From Diphasiastrum complanatum (Eukaryota; Streptophyta; Lycopodiopsida; Lycopodiales; Lycopodiaceae): a stretch of 64,000 nt of DNA. This document shows, in pieces, positions 42,440-53,382 of this stretch (within the stretch, counting starts at the first letter, position 1; each line of letters starts with the position of its first letter). A model generated the notes under the pieces. The model made no database searches. It saw only the letters and a list, made by a program, of their open reading frames with translations, and was not told the origin of the DNA. The DNA is taken from contig CM055113.1 of assembly GCA_029204225.1 (NCBI GenBank), forward strand, positions 13,280,906 to 13,344,905, given 5' to 3'. The position numbers were made by a program, and so were the translations under genes.

Positions 42440-42850
42440 AGAGTAAATAATTTAGAGTGAGCCACCTTTTAATGGTGACCTCTAGTGGAAAGGCAAATTC
42501 CATATGTAATTTCTAATTTGGTGGAACTGCCACTTGGGCTCCACATGGGTAGCCCTCTTGCTTATTTAAGGGCCCCCCTCTCTTGTGAGGGAGCTTTGAA
42601 TGTATTATCAAGTCCTCTTGAGTGAATAAAGAAGATCTTCCACGAGTTCTTGATGGTTGCTAAGCTCCTTGTTCATGGCAATGTTCTTGAGTGAAATTTC
42701 TATGAGCATGCTTGATTTCCTTTTGTGTTTGTGGATTAATTAGCTAGTTTTCTTGCTTACTCTCTTGCTTTTAGTACAAGATTAGATTTCATTTCTTGTT
42801 TGTGGATTAAGGTAGGAATCGGCATTCAAGTAAACTAAATAGGCTGCTGG
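42440..42850 (+). repeat. Dispersed repeat X, copy 2 (LTR-like)
   Basis: Same order of words as 24170-24640, including TTGCTTATTTAAGGG followed by a GTGAATAAAG segment. It is followed almost directly by a copia RT-RNase H fragment of a different family, with no primer site between. Confidence 0.55.
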
Positions 42851-42924
42851 GAATTCAGAATTACAGAGACAGAGCGAAACGACTGATTTACATCACCCAA
42901 CAAAGGTAGTTTCACAATGTACGA

Positions 42925-43704
42925 AATAGTTACAATTTAATGAATTGTAAATTAGCTCACTCACCAATGGATCCAGACCTGCACTTGTCGAAGGACCAAT
43001 GTCCCTAGACCAAGCAGAAAGAGGAGCAGATGAGAGAATATATGTATCGATCGATACTCAGATCTCTCATGTACGCAATGGTTTGTACAAGACCAGATAT
43101 CTCTTTTGTTGTTAGCTCACTCAGCCAATACATGGCTAATCCTGGCATTACCCATTGGAAGGCTCTTATTCGAGTCATAAGATATATTTGAGCTACCATG
43201 GACCAGTGCATTTGCTATGAAGATGTCAGCAACGACAATCTTCATCAGCTCAGTGGTTATTCTGATGCAAGCTGGGGAGGAGATGCAGACAATCGTAAGT
43301 CCACATCTGGATTTACATTCTTCTTCAATAGCGGTCCTATTTCGTGGAACAATCTTAAGCAGACCTCTATCGCACTTTCTTCGACTGAAGTAGAATACAT
43401 TGTTGCTTCTCAATCTATTAAGGAAGCGTTTTGGTTGAGAAATTTGCTGTCAGACATCAATCTGCATCAGCACAGCCCTACAATTTTATTTTTTGATAAC
43501 CAAATTGCTATTGCCTTATCGGCCAACCCTAGATTTCATTCTAGGAGTAAGCACATTGAGATCAAATATCACTACATCAGGGGCAAGGTTCTCGACAGAG
43601 AGCTAACCTTAACGTACTACAGAATGCAGGACATGGTTGTAGACATTTTCATGAAAGCACTCAGTGTTAATGCACACAACAAATTTGTGCATTGCTCAGT
43701 CTGA
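42925..43704 (+). pseudogene. Copia RT tail and RNase H (family D)
   Basis: RT end: SPMDPD, LRSLMYAMVCTRPDISFVVS, SQYMANPGITHWKALIRV. RNase H: GYSDASWGGDADNRKSTSGF, LSSTEVEYIVASQSIKEAFW, FDNQIAIALSANPRFHSRSK and HIEIKYHYIRGK. The RNase H frame 43198-43704 is open; the RT part has stops near 43012 and 43188. It is followed by a polypurine tract (AAGGGGGG, 43732-43739) and an LTR. Most of pol and all of gag are missing. Confidence 0.8.
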
Positions 43705-43739
43705 AAATTAAGGCATTCACGGATCCAGATTAAGGGGGG

Positions 43740-44714
43740 TGTTGGATTTATTCCCTCTACTCTCCTACATCCCATGTTCATGCTGCATATTTACTAACGT
43801 TGTCACGCAGTTTGCATATTTACATGCAAATTCGCACATACGAAGAAAAGATGAAAGAATTGTGACATTGTGTTTTTACACGTGTTATGGCGACAGGCAA
43901 AAAGGGGACACTATCTTACAGAATGCCAAAGGTGCCTAAAAGCAAAGGCACCCTGTAAATCTAATACTAAGACTATTCGTAAGAGTGACGCACTTTTTTC
44001 ATCATCATCACCAACGTTCACTTCAGCACTGACTGACGTCACACCCTTTTCACGCTCACACCATGCAGCTGCGCTAACTGACTAGACAACGATTGCAGCC
44101 ACCCACGATCTCCTACAGACAGCACATCCACTCTGTACTTTCACATCTGCACACCTGTAATATTATGTATATATACTGGATACCATTTGTGTATTCAGGT
44201 AGACGACGATGAGAAGATAAAGTGTATGTAATTAGCTTCAAAAGCTTATAAAAAGTATAGAAAAAGTAGATGCCTTGTGCATTGATTCTTGATTGTCTGC
44301 AATAAGGTTTTATTCCTTTACAGATTGTATAAGTTTCGTAGGACATGTGGTTTCGTCTGCTATTGTCTTGTGCTCTACCGCATTATGGACATGTATACAT
44401 GATATACTTAATCTGATACACTTCTTTGTTCTGCATTCAGATCTGTGTTAATATTGCTATGCTTATTATTCATTATGTCTGATCTTTCTGGTAATAGACG
44501 ACTAATATTTAGTCTTGTCTTTCGCAAATCTATCGTGACTAATTATCAGTCGAGCACAGTCTAACTCTTTGCAAATCATTTGCGCCGTATAATTTGTCTT
44601 GCAATTCGCAACATGCTTCTGGTGCTTCATTCTTTTGTTAATGTTTGGCTGCGTAATCTAGAATGACCGTGATTTCCATCACTAAAGTTCTGTTCATTCT
44701 GATAGGCATAGTCA
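43740..44714 (+). repeat. 3' LTR of family D copia, copy 1
   Basis: It starts TGTTGGATTTATTCC after the polypurine tract. The end is set at GGCATAGTCA (44714), a word shared with the sister LTR at its corresponding point and giving a TG...CA pair. No primer site follows. Confidence 0.55.
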
Positions 44715-44905
44715 TACTTACAGAGAGAGTCGTATAGCTGATTCCGCTGCGCACAAACATTTTCTGTTCGAGTTTGTTTCTCGCTCTATTTTGTTTCTTG
44801 TTCGAGTTCGTTTCTCATTCATGTTCGTCTTACACCTTCCTCAACTCGTCCAACTCCCTCTCTCCAACAGTCTGGAACAATCTTGGTAGAAAACGTAGCA
44901 AGTAG

Positions 44906-46130
44906 ATGAGCTGCTTCTCTTGTGAGATTGCGTGTTCTGTTCTAGCATTCTGTAACTACAGGAACAAGTTCTTCATTCTTCTGATGCAGATGGTGAGATC
45001 TTTGTCATCCCATATCAGCAACGAATTAGAAGATGATGATGTTGCAATTCAGCAACTACAGTATGATGGAAATAATCAACCTCTATTACCCAGAAGATCT
45101 TCAAGAACTAGCAGACTACCTCACATGTATATCGACGAGTCTGCAGCCTACCTTGTTCAGGAACCGACATCTATCGAAGAAGCAGTCAGTCAACCTGGTT
45201 CAGATCTCTGAAAAGAAGCTATGGATAAAGAGTATTCATCTCTTATCTAGAACCAGATGACCAATCTAGGCGAAGCTTATTTCTTCCTTGGTATTCAAAT
45301 CCACAGAGACAGAAAACAAAAGTTGGTCTACATTACTAAACAGAGGTACATCTACAACATGTTAGTCAGATATAATCTGATTAATTGCAAGTTAGCTCTC
45401 TCACCAATGGAACCAGCCATGTCTCACATTGTCAAAGGTCCAATTTTCTCAAACAATTCAAGAGAAGCTGCAGATGCATGAGTATCCTTACCATTCTATT
45501 ATAGGATCTCTTATGCATGCCATGATCTGTACCAGGCCAGTCATGGCTTTTGCAGTCAGCTCTCTCAATCAGTTTATGGCCAACCCTGGTGTAACACATT
45601 GGAAGGCTCTTATCAGAGTCATGAGATATCTTCAAGATACTATGGACTTTTGCATTTGTTATGGAGCAATCGGCAACTACAAACTAAATCTACCCAATGG
45701 TTACACAGATGCAAGTTGGGCAGGAGATGTAGACACTCGTAAATCCACTTTCGGATTTACATTCTTTCTCAACAATGGTCCAGTTTTCTAGAACAGTCGC
45801 AAGCAATCTTCAATAGCTCTATCTTCCACTAAATCAGAGTATATCACAGCCTCTCAAGATACAAAGGAAGCAATTTGGTCGAGGAACTTACTCTCAAATA
45901 TTGGTCTGAATCAATATGCTCTGCCGATATTATTTTGTTTTAATCAAAGTGCCATTGCTTTATCAGCCAACCCTAGGTTTCATTCCAAGAGTAAGCACAT
46001 TGAAGTCAAGTATCGCTTTGTCAAAAGCAAATTTCTCAGAAAAGAAACTAACTTGTAGTATTGTAGAATGCAAGATATGACAACAGATATTTTTACCAAA
46101 GCATTAAGCTCGGAAGCACAGAAAAGGTTC
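44906..46130 (+). pseudogene. Copia pol remnant (family D) with RT deletion
   Basis: The first frame (44906-45211) is the integrase-RT linker (RRSSRTSRLPHMYIDES). A stretch of about 40 bp then leads straight to TNLGEAYFFLGIQIHR (45257 on), so most of RT including the YVDD block is gone. RNase H follows with frameshifts and stops: YTDASWAGDVDTRKSTFGF, then a stop replacing Trp before NSRKQSSIALSSTKSEY, and SANPRFHSKSKHIEVKYR. It is homologous to 42925-43704 and adjacent to it. Confidence 0.8.
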
Positions 46131-46185
46131 TGTGTAGAACTAAGTTTGAAGATTAAGACATTCAGAGATTCAAATTAAGGGGGAG

Positions 46186-47355
46186 TGTTGGATTATTCTC
46201 CTTCCTACTAATCGACTAATCAATTTTAATCTTCGTCCATTTGTTTATCCAGTCCTGCGGATTTTCCCGTGTTTTTACAGTCTGCAGATCTACAAGTATT
46301 TTTACACAATTTGCAGAAATACACGGAGTTTGACAATAGTGCCAGGAATTTTTTTTCTCTCTACAAAACCCGACACTGTTGCCTTTTTGCTATAGTCAAG
46401 TTTCTCACCAAAGCCGACACTGTCGCCTTTTTGCAACACTATTGCATTTTTCACCTGTCAGAAATTACGAGCAAAAATGTAGAGTCACATTTTTCGCTTT
46501 CAAAGTGTCTCAAATGTTAAGAAAATGACTTTGGCGAAGTGTGGGGCTACCCCAATATTAAGAAAATGAGATTTTGCGACACTATCGTATTTTGTCAATA
46601 GCCAACATTGTCGTCTTTTTGTGACACTGTCGCCTATGACAGTTTATGTTCATTTATACAGAGTGACAGTTTACGTTCATTTATGCAGACAGACTGTTTA
46701 TGACCAATTGTCGCCGCTTATCACCAATCAATTTCTGAGAAGGAACTGGATGAATGCTAGCGAACTCCAGCCAATGATGACCTAAATACTTAGTATAAAT
46801 CAGTTGTTCATACATTTCAATTGTGCATTCTGAGATCAATCAGATCAATCGTGAATTGTGAAGGAGCTGAGTATTATTACACAACGCTCCTTGCGCTCTT
46901 ATCAAGTAGATCATTCACGACCAGAAAGTATTGTAGATAGCTCTCTATCAAGCTTTCAAGCTTGAACTCTCTTGAGCATTCTAGCTCAGTCTTTTAGAGA
47001 TTATTTTAGAGTTGTTATTGCGCTACTGCTTATCAGCAGAGTTGCTTATTATCAAACTTATTCTCAATTACTCAAAGATGGCTTAGAGTGCGCGATTTCT
47101 ATCCGCTATTGTTTTGCGCTCATTAGCATCTGATCTTGTTTTTCTGAATCAATACTATCTTCTTATTGCGTTCAGTATGTGTCGGAATGCATGCATATAT
47201 GTAATGTTTTGTAACTGATAAAAATTGTCTGAGAATTCAGTACTTTATGTTTGGCTATGCAATCACTTAGTATCTAGTGGTTTCAATGTTAGTTGCTAAA
47301 GATTGAACGTGATTTCCATCACTACAATTTTGTTCAATATTGATAGGCATAGTCA
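46186..47355 (+). repeat. 3' LTR of family D copia, copy 2
   Basis: It follows the polypurine tract AAGGGGGAG and starts TGTTGGATTATTCTCC. The end is set at GGCATAGTCA by comparison with copy 1. It contains runs of TTTTTGC/GACACTGTCGCC-like words repeated at 46360-46640. Confidence 0.55.
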
Positions 47356-48179
47356 TGCATTGGAAGTAGGAAAAGTTTTTGTTTCCACTATACACTCTTC
47401 CATCCTATTTCCGACATGCGCCAGTCCTTGAAAATGTCCTTGTTGAAGACCACATGCATGAGTTGCCTCATGCGAGTGATGACATGACCACCTTGATCAT
47501 CCTCAATTATGCTCCACATCTATGTCGTAAGACGGCAAGATGTCAGGTGATGGAGAGGTGGAAAAGGGATTATCAATAGGAGTGGCTTTGAGCCAAGGAG
47601 AAGTGGGTGAACGGGGGAAGTGCCTACAACAAGAGAAGTTTGGGGAGCAGTCTGGAGGCGAGAAGGTTGAGGAGGGGTCTGAAGATGAGAATGTTGGGGA
47701 GGAGTCTAAACGAGAGTGTAACCAACTGATGAATCAAGGGAGAATAGAGAACGCGAACAGAGAAGAGAGCATGAATATATGCGGAATAGCTCTCCTGTTA
47801 CAATCAGTTGCTAGATGCGAAAACAGTCTAATAGAAAGTTCATGCTAAATATAATCACAATTTAAGTGTTCTAATGCCCAACAAGATCTTAAACATTTAC
47901 TTCATACTCACAAAAAATACAGAATGAGTACAATCCACCAAAGAGATTAGAAATGGTTTGTGTGTGGTATTATTAAAAAATGTATTTAGTCAGAAGTTTA
48001 GTTTTGAAATAAATCGAAAGAGCAGTATGATAGCGGAAGTTCCTCAAGCATCAAAGACAGCCATCGTCTGATCAAAAATTGAGGAGTCGTGGACGTCCAT
48101 ATTCCGATCAAAGTGAGTGAACAAATGTTATCAAACAACAATGAAGTGCATTCAAATCACAACAAGCATGCATTTGCAC
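47356..48179. other. Unassigned; low-complexity ORF
   Basis: A plus-strand frame at 47540-47848 is rich in Gly and Glu (EVEKGL, GEQSGGEKVEEGSEDEN) and matches nothing I know. It has no companion exons or signals. No other feature seen. Confidence 0.4.
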
Positions 48180-48595
48180 TTGCCAAAATTGACGTTTTCG
48201 GTGTACGCTAGGTTCTTGAACTAGTTGATGTGATTTTGAAGGGAATCACCATTTGCCATCTTGAGGGAGTAAAATTTCTTCCTAAGATGTAGCTTGGAAG
48301 CTATATCTTGCATGTCATATAATGTGCCCAAGATGTCCCAGACTTTCTTGGATGTCTGAGCTTCAGACACATGGCCGAGATGTTGAGGATGATCAGCGCA
48401 AATGCTTTGCCATCCTTCAGCTTCCATCGGGAGATTGTTGTGTCGTCAATTTCGGGTCTTACCTCTTCACCTGTAACAATGTCATACAATTCCTTAGCCA
48501 TTAGCATAATTCTCATCTTAAGCTTGTCCATGATAGGACTAGCATTCCCTTGGAATCCATGTGGAAGATTAGTCTAGATGATAGTAGTAACTATC
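48180..48595 (-). pseudogene. Copia gag fragment
   Basis: Two overlapping frames (48301-48531 and 48221-48427) give a gag: MDKLKMRIMLMAKELYDIV, then LKDGKAFALII and, after a frameshift, SKKVWDILGTLYDMQDIASK and LHLRKKFYSLKMANGDSLQN. It is the pattern of UBN2-type gag proteins. It is truncated beyond about 48180. A primer site lies upstream at 48782-48793. Confidence 0.75.
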
Positions 48596-48781
48596 AGTGA
48601 CTTGAGTATGAAAATCTAGTGCAAAATTACAGAACAAGAAAATAGTTTTCCTATCAACTAGTAGGATCAGGTCCTGTGGGAAGTTTATCAGGCTATAGAA
48701 ATAGCTCTAACATAAAACCGCTTAAGAAATCAGATGAATTTTGACATTAAAGCTCTAAACAGTTAGAGAATAGTAACCTAA

Positions 48782-48793
48782 GTTCTGATACCA
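48782..48793 (-). other. Copia primer-binding site
   Basis: TGGTATCAGAAC on the minus strand, one base off the usual site, located between the gag fragment and an LTR-like region whose outer boundary I could not define. Confidence 0.7.
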
Positions 48794-50849
48794 TGCTGGG
48801 GAAGTGTCAGAGGATTCCCTCGGTGAGTGAACTATTGGTGACTTAGAAGGTGCACTGTACTTGTAAGCCAATGGCGCAAGAAATAGAAATAAATATATAC
48901 TCCAATGGGCCAAATATAAGAAAGGACCCAAAGTAGTTAAAAATGCAATTTGGTTCATAACTTTTTAAATAGTCAAGTTCTTATGGCACATGTTTTTTGA
49001 ATCAAAAACCCTAACCCTAGCTTTGTCTATTAGTAGGGATGCACCATTTTGGATTCACTTTTCATTGTTAAGAATAGAGATTGAGAGAGAGAGAAGAGAA
49101 GCCTCCTCCATTTTTCTTACATTGTGAAGCCCTCCTTTTTTGCACTTGTATGATTGATTGTGGATGTATGAATGCTTGAATGTTGTTATTTAATCATGCT
49201 ATCACATATTTGAATTATCATTAGCTCAAGATTTCATCCTTCTAATCCATAAAATCACCCAATAGTAAAATAGGTGCTAGAAATCTATTTGGAGTGATCA
49301 TTAAGATCCATTAGATAGGATTTCCTTCCATTGCTCCCCTCCCTTGAGAAGATAAGCCTCAAGAGGAAAAGATCTAGTGCCCAATGTAGGAATCATCACC
49401 AAACAAACTTGACCAACCCTATAAGCATGATCTAACCTACTCTAGTGTAGATTCACACGTGGCACCATGACCTCACATGTGTGGGACCCACCAATATACA
49501 TATCTACATGGTTTAAGTAAGCTAGATTTGCCAATTTTCACAAAATTTTTCAAAGAGCAAGATAGGAGTAAGCCATTGATGGTAGCAAAGATGGTAGAAG
49601 ATGTAAATCTTATAGATGAAAAAGATGTTTTTTCAATCACATGTTCCAACTTGAATTTCAAAACATCATATTCTTGCTTTATATCTATTCGTGATAAGCA
49701 AAGCTTTCATATCAAAGCATTATGAAAAAGTATATTTATCTTAGGTCCCTTTTATTGATTGTTTTACATAGCAGAAAACTTCATATAAACGATGTTCCCT
49801 TCATTACAAATATTGATAGAAGAATTATGGAACTTAGATTGACTAGTTGGCAACAAATCATACAATACGTGATTGTCATAAATAAGTGGCTCATGTCATG
49901 ATGCCTAAAATTATGTTGACTTTGATGGAAAGTAATAAAAATACTATAAGTGATATAATTTGAGAATATGTACATTAGAGAAAAATGGTCATTGTAACCA
50001 AAGCATGAAACGAGTGCACTTGAAATACTTATTATCCTTAAACAAATATTCTTGAACCCTATTCAAAATTACAATCATCACCATACTCCAATCACTAATT
50101 TCCATGCACAAAAATGTTCTTCTGATTTTAGGATATAACACACTTAGAAAAGTTTACTAAAATTATTGTTTAGCCCTTCTATTTTGAAAATGTTACATCT
50201 AAATTTCTTGAAAAGCCACATGGAGAGCAATTCTTTATTTTCCATGTAAATTGGTCACATAAGGATATACACTAAAAAAAATTAATAGATTCAACAATAT
50301 ACTATATAGTTCCAATATGTTTCAATTATTTCAATAATTGCACATTAGCTCATACAAGTGTGTATATAAGTTTCCAAACTAAATGATTGACTTTAGAAGG
50401 TTGTACAACTTCTTTTACTAAGTTCATTAGTAAAATGATGTAGAAGTACAACCATGTATTGAGATGATTTTACGAGTTTGAAAAGCCTAATGCAAGGTGA
50501 AATTGAAAGTATATGATAAACTATTTAGGTGAACTATGGGCTACACAATCTAAGGACAAATTTAGGAGCTTAAAATATGATTAAGGTATGCAATGCATAA
50601 AAGTCTCCAATATTGTTAAGATACCAAAAGTGTACCCATCACTTACACTCTCTATCATTCTATGATATGACCTATGAAAAGGTGAATGACAAAATAATCA
50701 TAGTACTTAAGTTAGATGAGTCAGAAATTGTGAAAGGGCAGAAGATGGAGAGGGTTAGTATAACTCTCATGAATGGTGCTCTATCACAAATAGAGAACCA
50801 AGAAGATTTCAAATTCAATGTCCAATCAAAAAAATGATATATGGTGGTT
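48794..50849. other. LTR-like start, then AT-rich non-coding
   Basis: The first several hundred bp should be the 5' LTR of the minus-strand element whose primer site is at 48782; its start was not found. From about 49.5 kb the sequence is AT-rich, with no gene recognised except small unassigned frames (50613-50837). Confidence 0.4.
50399..50453. repeat. Imperfect inverted repeat
   Basis: GGTTGTAC (50399) with TTTACTAA (50414) pairs with TTAGTAAA and GTACAACC (50427-50453) around a 5-base loop; the middle of the stem has a bulge. Confidence 0.6.
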
Positions 50850-52122
50850 GGCAGCGTTTCAGGTAACTAGCCTCATTATTACATTACATTCATTGAAGCA
50901 CATGCAAGCAAGAAGTCTATCTCTCCCACGAGTTTCAATGTACTGATAAACTCTCTAGGAACTTACTTTCATCTCAAACACAGTAATATGTGTGAAATGA
51001 AAAGTCTAAGACCTCAGAACACTCAGTTCTATCCAATCCTACTTGATTGATAGTGAAAATTGATGAAAATGGTGAAAAAGACAGATGTGTGCTCACTTTG
51101 GCATATCCCACGAGTTGAGTACCCTCTCAAACTCTCTGAATGCCTAAAACTCTTCTAAAAACAAATCAAATTGATTTAGAAATAAGAGCAACACATTCTA
51201 CTCTCCAATACCTATCCAACAAGCTATAGAACATCAAATTAGGATCATTCCTTGAGAAGTAGCACTCATTAATGAGGGTTGATTTCACACGTGTGAGCTC
51301 TCTGTCCGTACATAGCTCCGCTGGATTAGATCAACCTTGATTTGATCCACTTATGATTCACAGATTGATTGTTTCTCAACGAGTTTGAATCCTTCTCCAA
51401 AATCCGAGTTCCTGCAAGCAAAAACACTGATGATCTGATGTATACACCCTCACCTCTTCAAAGCATGAAGCTCTGATACCATGTGAAGTTTTTAGCATGT
51501 GTGAACTTCACCACACACCCTACAGGATCTTACTGAGGCGTTGTGATTGCACAAGATTGATCAAAGAACAGTATGCTTGAAAAATCTAAGACAAGAGCAC
51601 AATGGCATACATCTGATGAAAAAATCTAACTCTTCACTATGAGAAATGAATGTCAGAAATGATTCTAAGTGTTTAGTATGGGAAAAAAAAAAAAAGACTG
51701 CTCTTGGGTAGAGAGAAAATCATACATAGAAAACTCGGGTTGAGAGAGAATGAGTCCAAAACACCAAAATCTCAATATTCACAATATGGCAAAACATGCC
51801 CAACTTTCCCTACATGAGAGAGACTCGAATTCCTACAGTGGAGTTGCATGGAAAGTCCACTTAACTGAACTAATTCACCTACCAGAGATCCACATGTGTA
51901 ACTGCATGCATGTATGGTGCATGTACTGCATGTCAACTCATAAAATTGCCTAGACATGTGCAAATCACAAAAACTACTTTGCATGTTGCATGCACTGATT
52001 GCATGTGGCTTGCATGCATACATTAAGACTTTGCATGCTATCAAAACATCTGCATGTCATCATAATTGAACCTATCTAACTCAAATCCGAGCTACACTAG
52101 AAGGATATGTGCTCAATTCACA
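50850..52122 (-). mobile_element. Copia 5' end (family A): LTR, primer site, leader
   Basis: On the minus strand a family A LTR (52122-51482) is followed by the primer site TGGTATCAGAGC (51481-51470) and about 600 bp of leader without an ORF. The gag is absent. The LTR lacks roughly its first 90 bp compared with 29352 onward. The junction to the neighbouring gag fragment shares GGAG, suggesting a microhomology join. Confidence 0.7.
51482..52122 (-). repeat. LTR (family A), slightly 5' truncated
   Basis: Ends CTTCACA next to the primer site. Its start aligns with 29445 and its end with 1-331, so the three family A LTR pieces in the window overlap to a unit of about 735 bp. Confidence 0.8.
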
Positions 52123-52239
52123 CTCCCACAGCTCCTTTTCCATCACAATGTTCTTCAATTTGAATTTCCAAACTGCATAGTTGTCGGCACCTTCCAATTT
52201 GCTTGACTCATTAAGGACACTCTCGCTTAGAGTTGCCAT
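52123..52239 (-). pseudogene. Copia gag N-terminus
   Basis: Opens with ATG at 52239 and reads ESSKLEGADNYAVWKFKLKN then IVMEKELW, a standard copia gag start, before joining the family A LTR. Confidence 0.65.
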
Positions 52240-52310
52240 TACTGGATAGATGATTCTGGTTCACAAAATTTATCACACCACAGAACTGTAAATTTTTTGT
52301 TGGACACCTA

Positions 52311-52552
52311 ATATCGGTACGACGCGCGGGTGCACGACTACTCGGGATTCTCTTTAGCTCACCACGTGGATCCGATATTGGTACAGATATGTGATATCGC
52401 TATGACGCACGGATGGATGACTGCTCTAGATTTTCTTTACCTCTGGCGCGTCGCTCCAATATTGCTGATATGTGATATCGGTATGACGCGCGGATGTACG
52501 ACTGCTCTTGGTTTTCTTTACCTCTAGCGTGTTGATCCGATATTGGTATGGA
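52311..52552. repeat. Tandem array of an 81-83 bp unit, three copies
   Basis: Units start at 52311, 52394 and 52475 with ATATCGGTAYGACGC-like words. They share CGACT(A/G)CTC, TTCTTTA and a GATCCGATATTGG-like end. Copies differ at roughly a fifth of positions. Confidence 0.85.
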
Positions 52553-53107
52553 CAAGATGAAAGGTAGAGAGAATATAAAGAACTTTCAAAGAGACTATTC
52601 TAGATTTCTCACTTCGACGCGGCGGCTACACCGTCTCCTCTTTGCAAAGATTTCAAAATGTGTGATCGTTCAAAAGACAGAGATCCGTAATGTGAAAAGT
52701 ATGAAGCTTCCTAACTCTGAATGACAATACTAGACACTATCTAGTGTGATTTGTGGTACTCCAAACAAACAAATGAGAGATTTCTTGGTAAACCTCTCAC
52801 GCCCTGGCCTTTTGGATGCCTCTGGGACTGTGCTTTTCACAACAACTAAGAAGTATTGTAAAAATCTCCCCACTCAATAGATTTTCAACTTGTTTGATGT
52901 TGCCCTGGCCTTTCTGATGCCTCCGAGACTGTGTCTTTGTTCCCCACTGATGATTCTGAGCTTCAAATTTGCAAAATACACCAAAGAAGGATTTCTTCCA
53001 ACCGTTCTTGTCTCTCCAAGATTTCACCTCCCATGAAGGACTTTCTCACTTCGTTGTGGAGCCTGTGACAAGTTGTATCCACTGATCAGGCACACAGGAC
53101 TATTGCT

Positions 53108-53119
53108 GCTCTGATACCA
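53108..53119 (-). other. Copia primer-binding site
   Basis: TGGTATCAGAGC on the minus strand directly after the 263-bp LTR. Confidence 0.85.
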
Positions 53120-53382
53120 TGTCAAGAATTAGATATGCAACATCAAGCATTCACCATAAGCAATCACCACAAGAAGGCGAAAGAAGAACATGCACTGTCA
53201 CTCTATCACACTGACTCATACAGAATGTAAAATGTACAAGTAAAAACTGAATCCCTGATAGAGAGAGAAAACCTACGAGTAGACTAATAGACTAGCCTAT
53301 GGCTAATGATAGCTGGTCATAGCTGTCAACATTAAAGTACCTCGTAATCAGTAACAATAAAGTTTATCATTGATTTCTAACA
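53120..53382 (-). repeat. LTR, 263 bp
   Basis: TG...CA ends with an imperfect inverted pair, primer site adjacent. Contains a CT-rich stretch after a stretch resembling a leader start. No matching 3' LTR seen in the window. Confidence 0.7.

Larger units (their letters stand above)
52123..53382 (-). mobile_element. Short-LTR copia 5' end with repeat-bearing leader
   Basis: Minus strand: LTR 53382-53120 (263 bp, TGTTAGAA ... TTCTTGACA), primer site 53119-53108, leader of about 870 bp, and a gag start at 52239 that is cut after about 39 codons. The leader contains two partial repeats 111 bp apart (52801 and 52912) and a three-copy tandem array (52311-52552). Its LTR begins exactly where the RNase H of the next copia piece stops, so it inserted into that element. 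Confidence 0.7.

Noticed and set aside
47540-47848. 102-codon Gly/Glu-rich ORF as a gene
   Set aside because: Low complexity, no domain, no exon signals and no second copy; kept only as unassigned sequence.
49006-49020. AAACCCTAACCCTAG, a telomere-like word
   Set aside because: Only two units, so not an interstitial telomere. It could be a telo-box, but no gene start is nearby.
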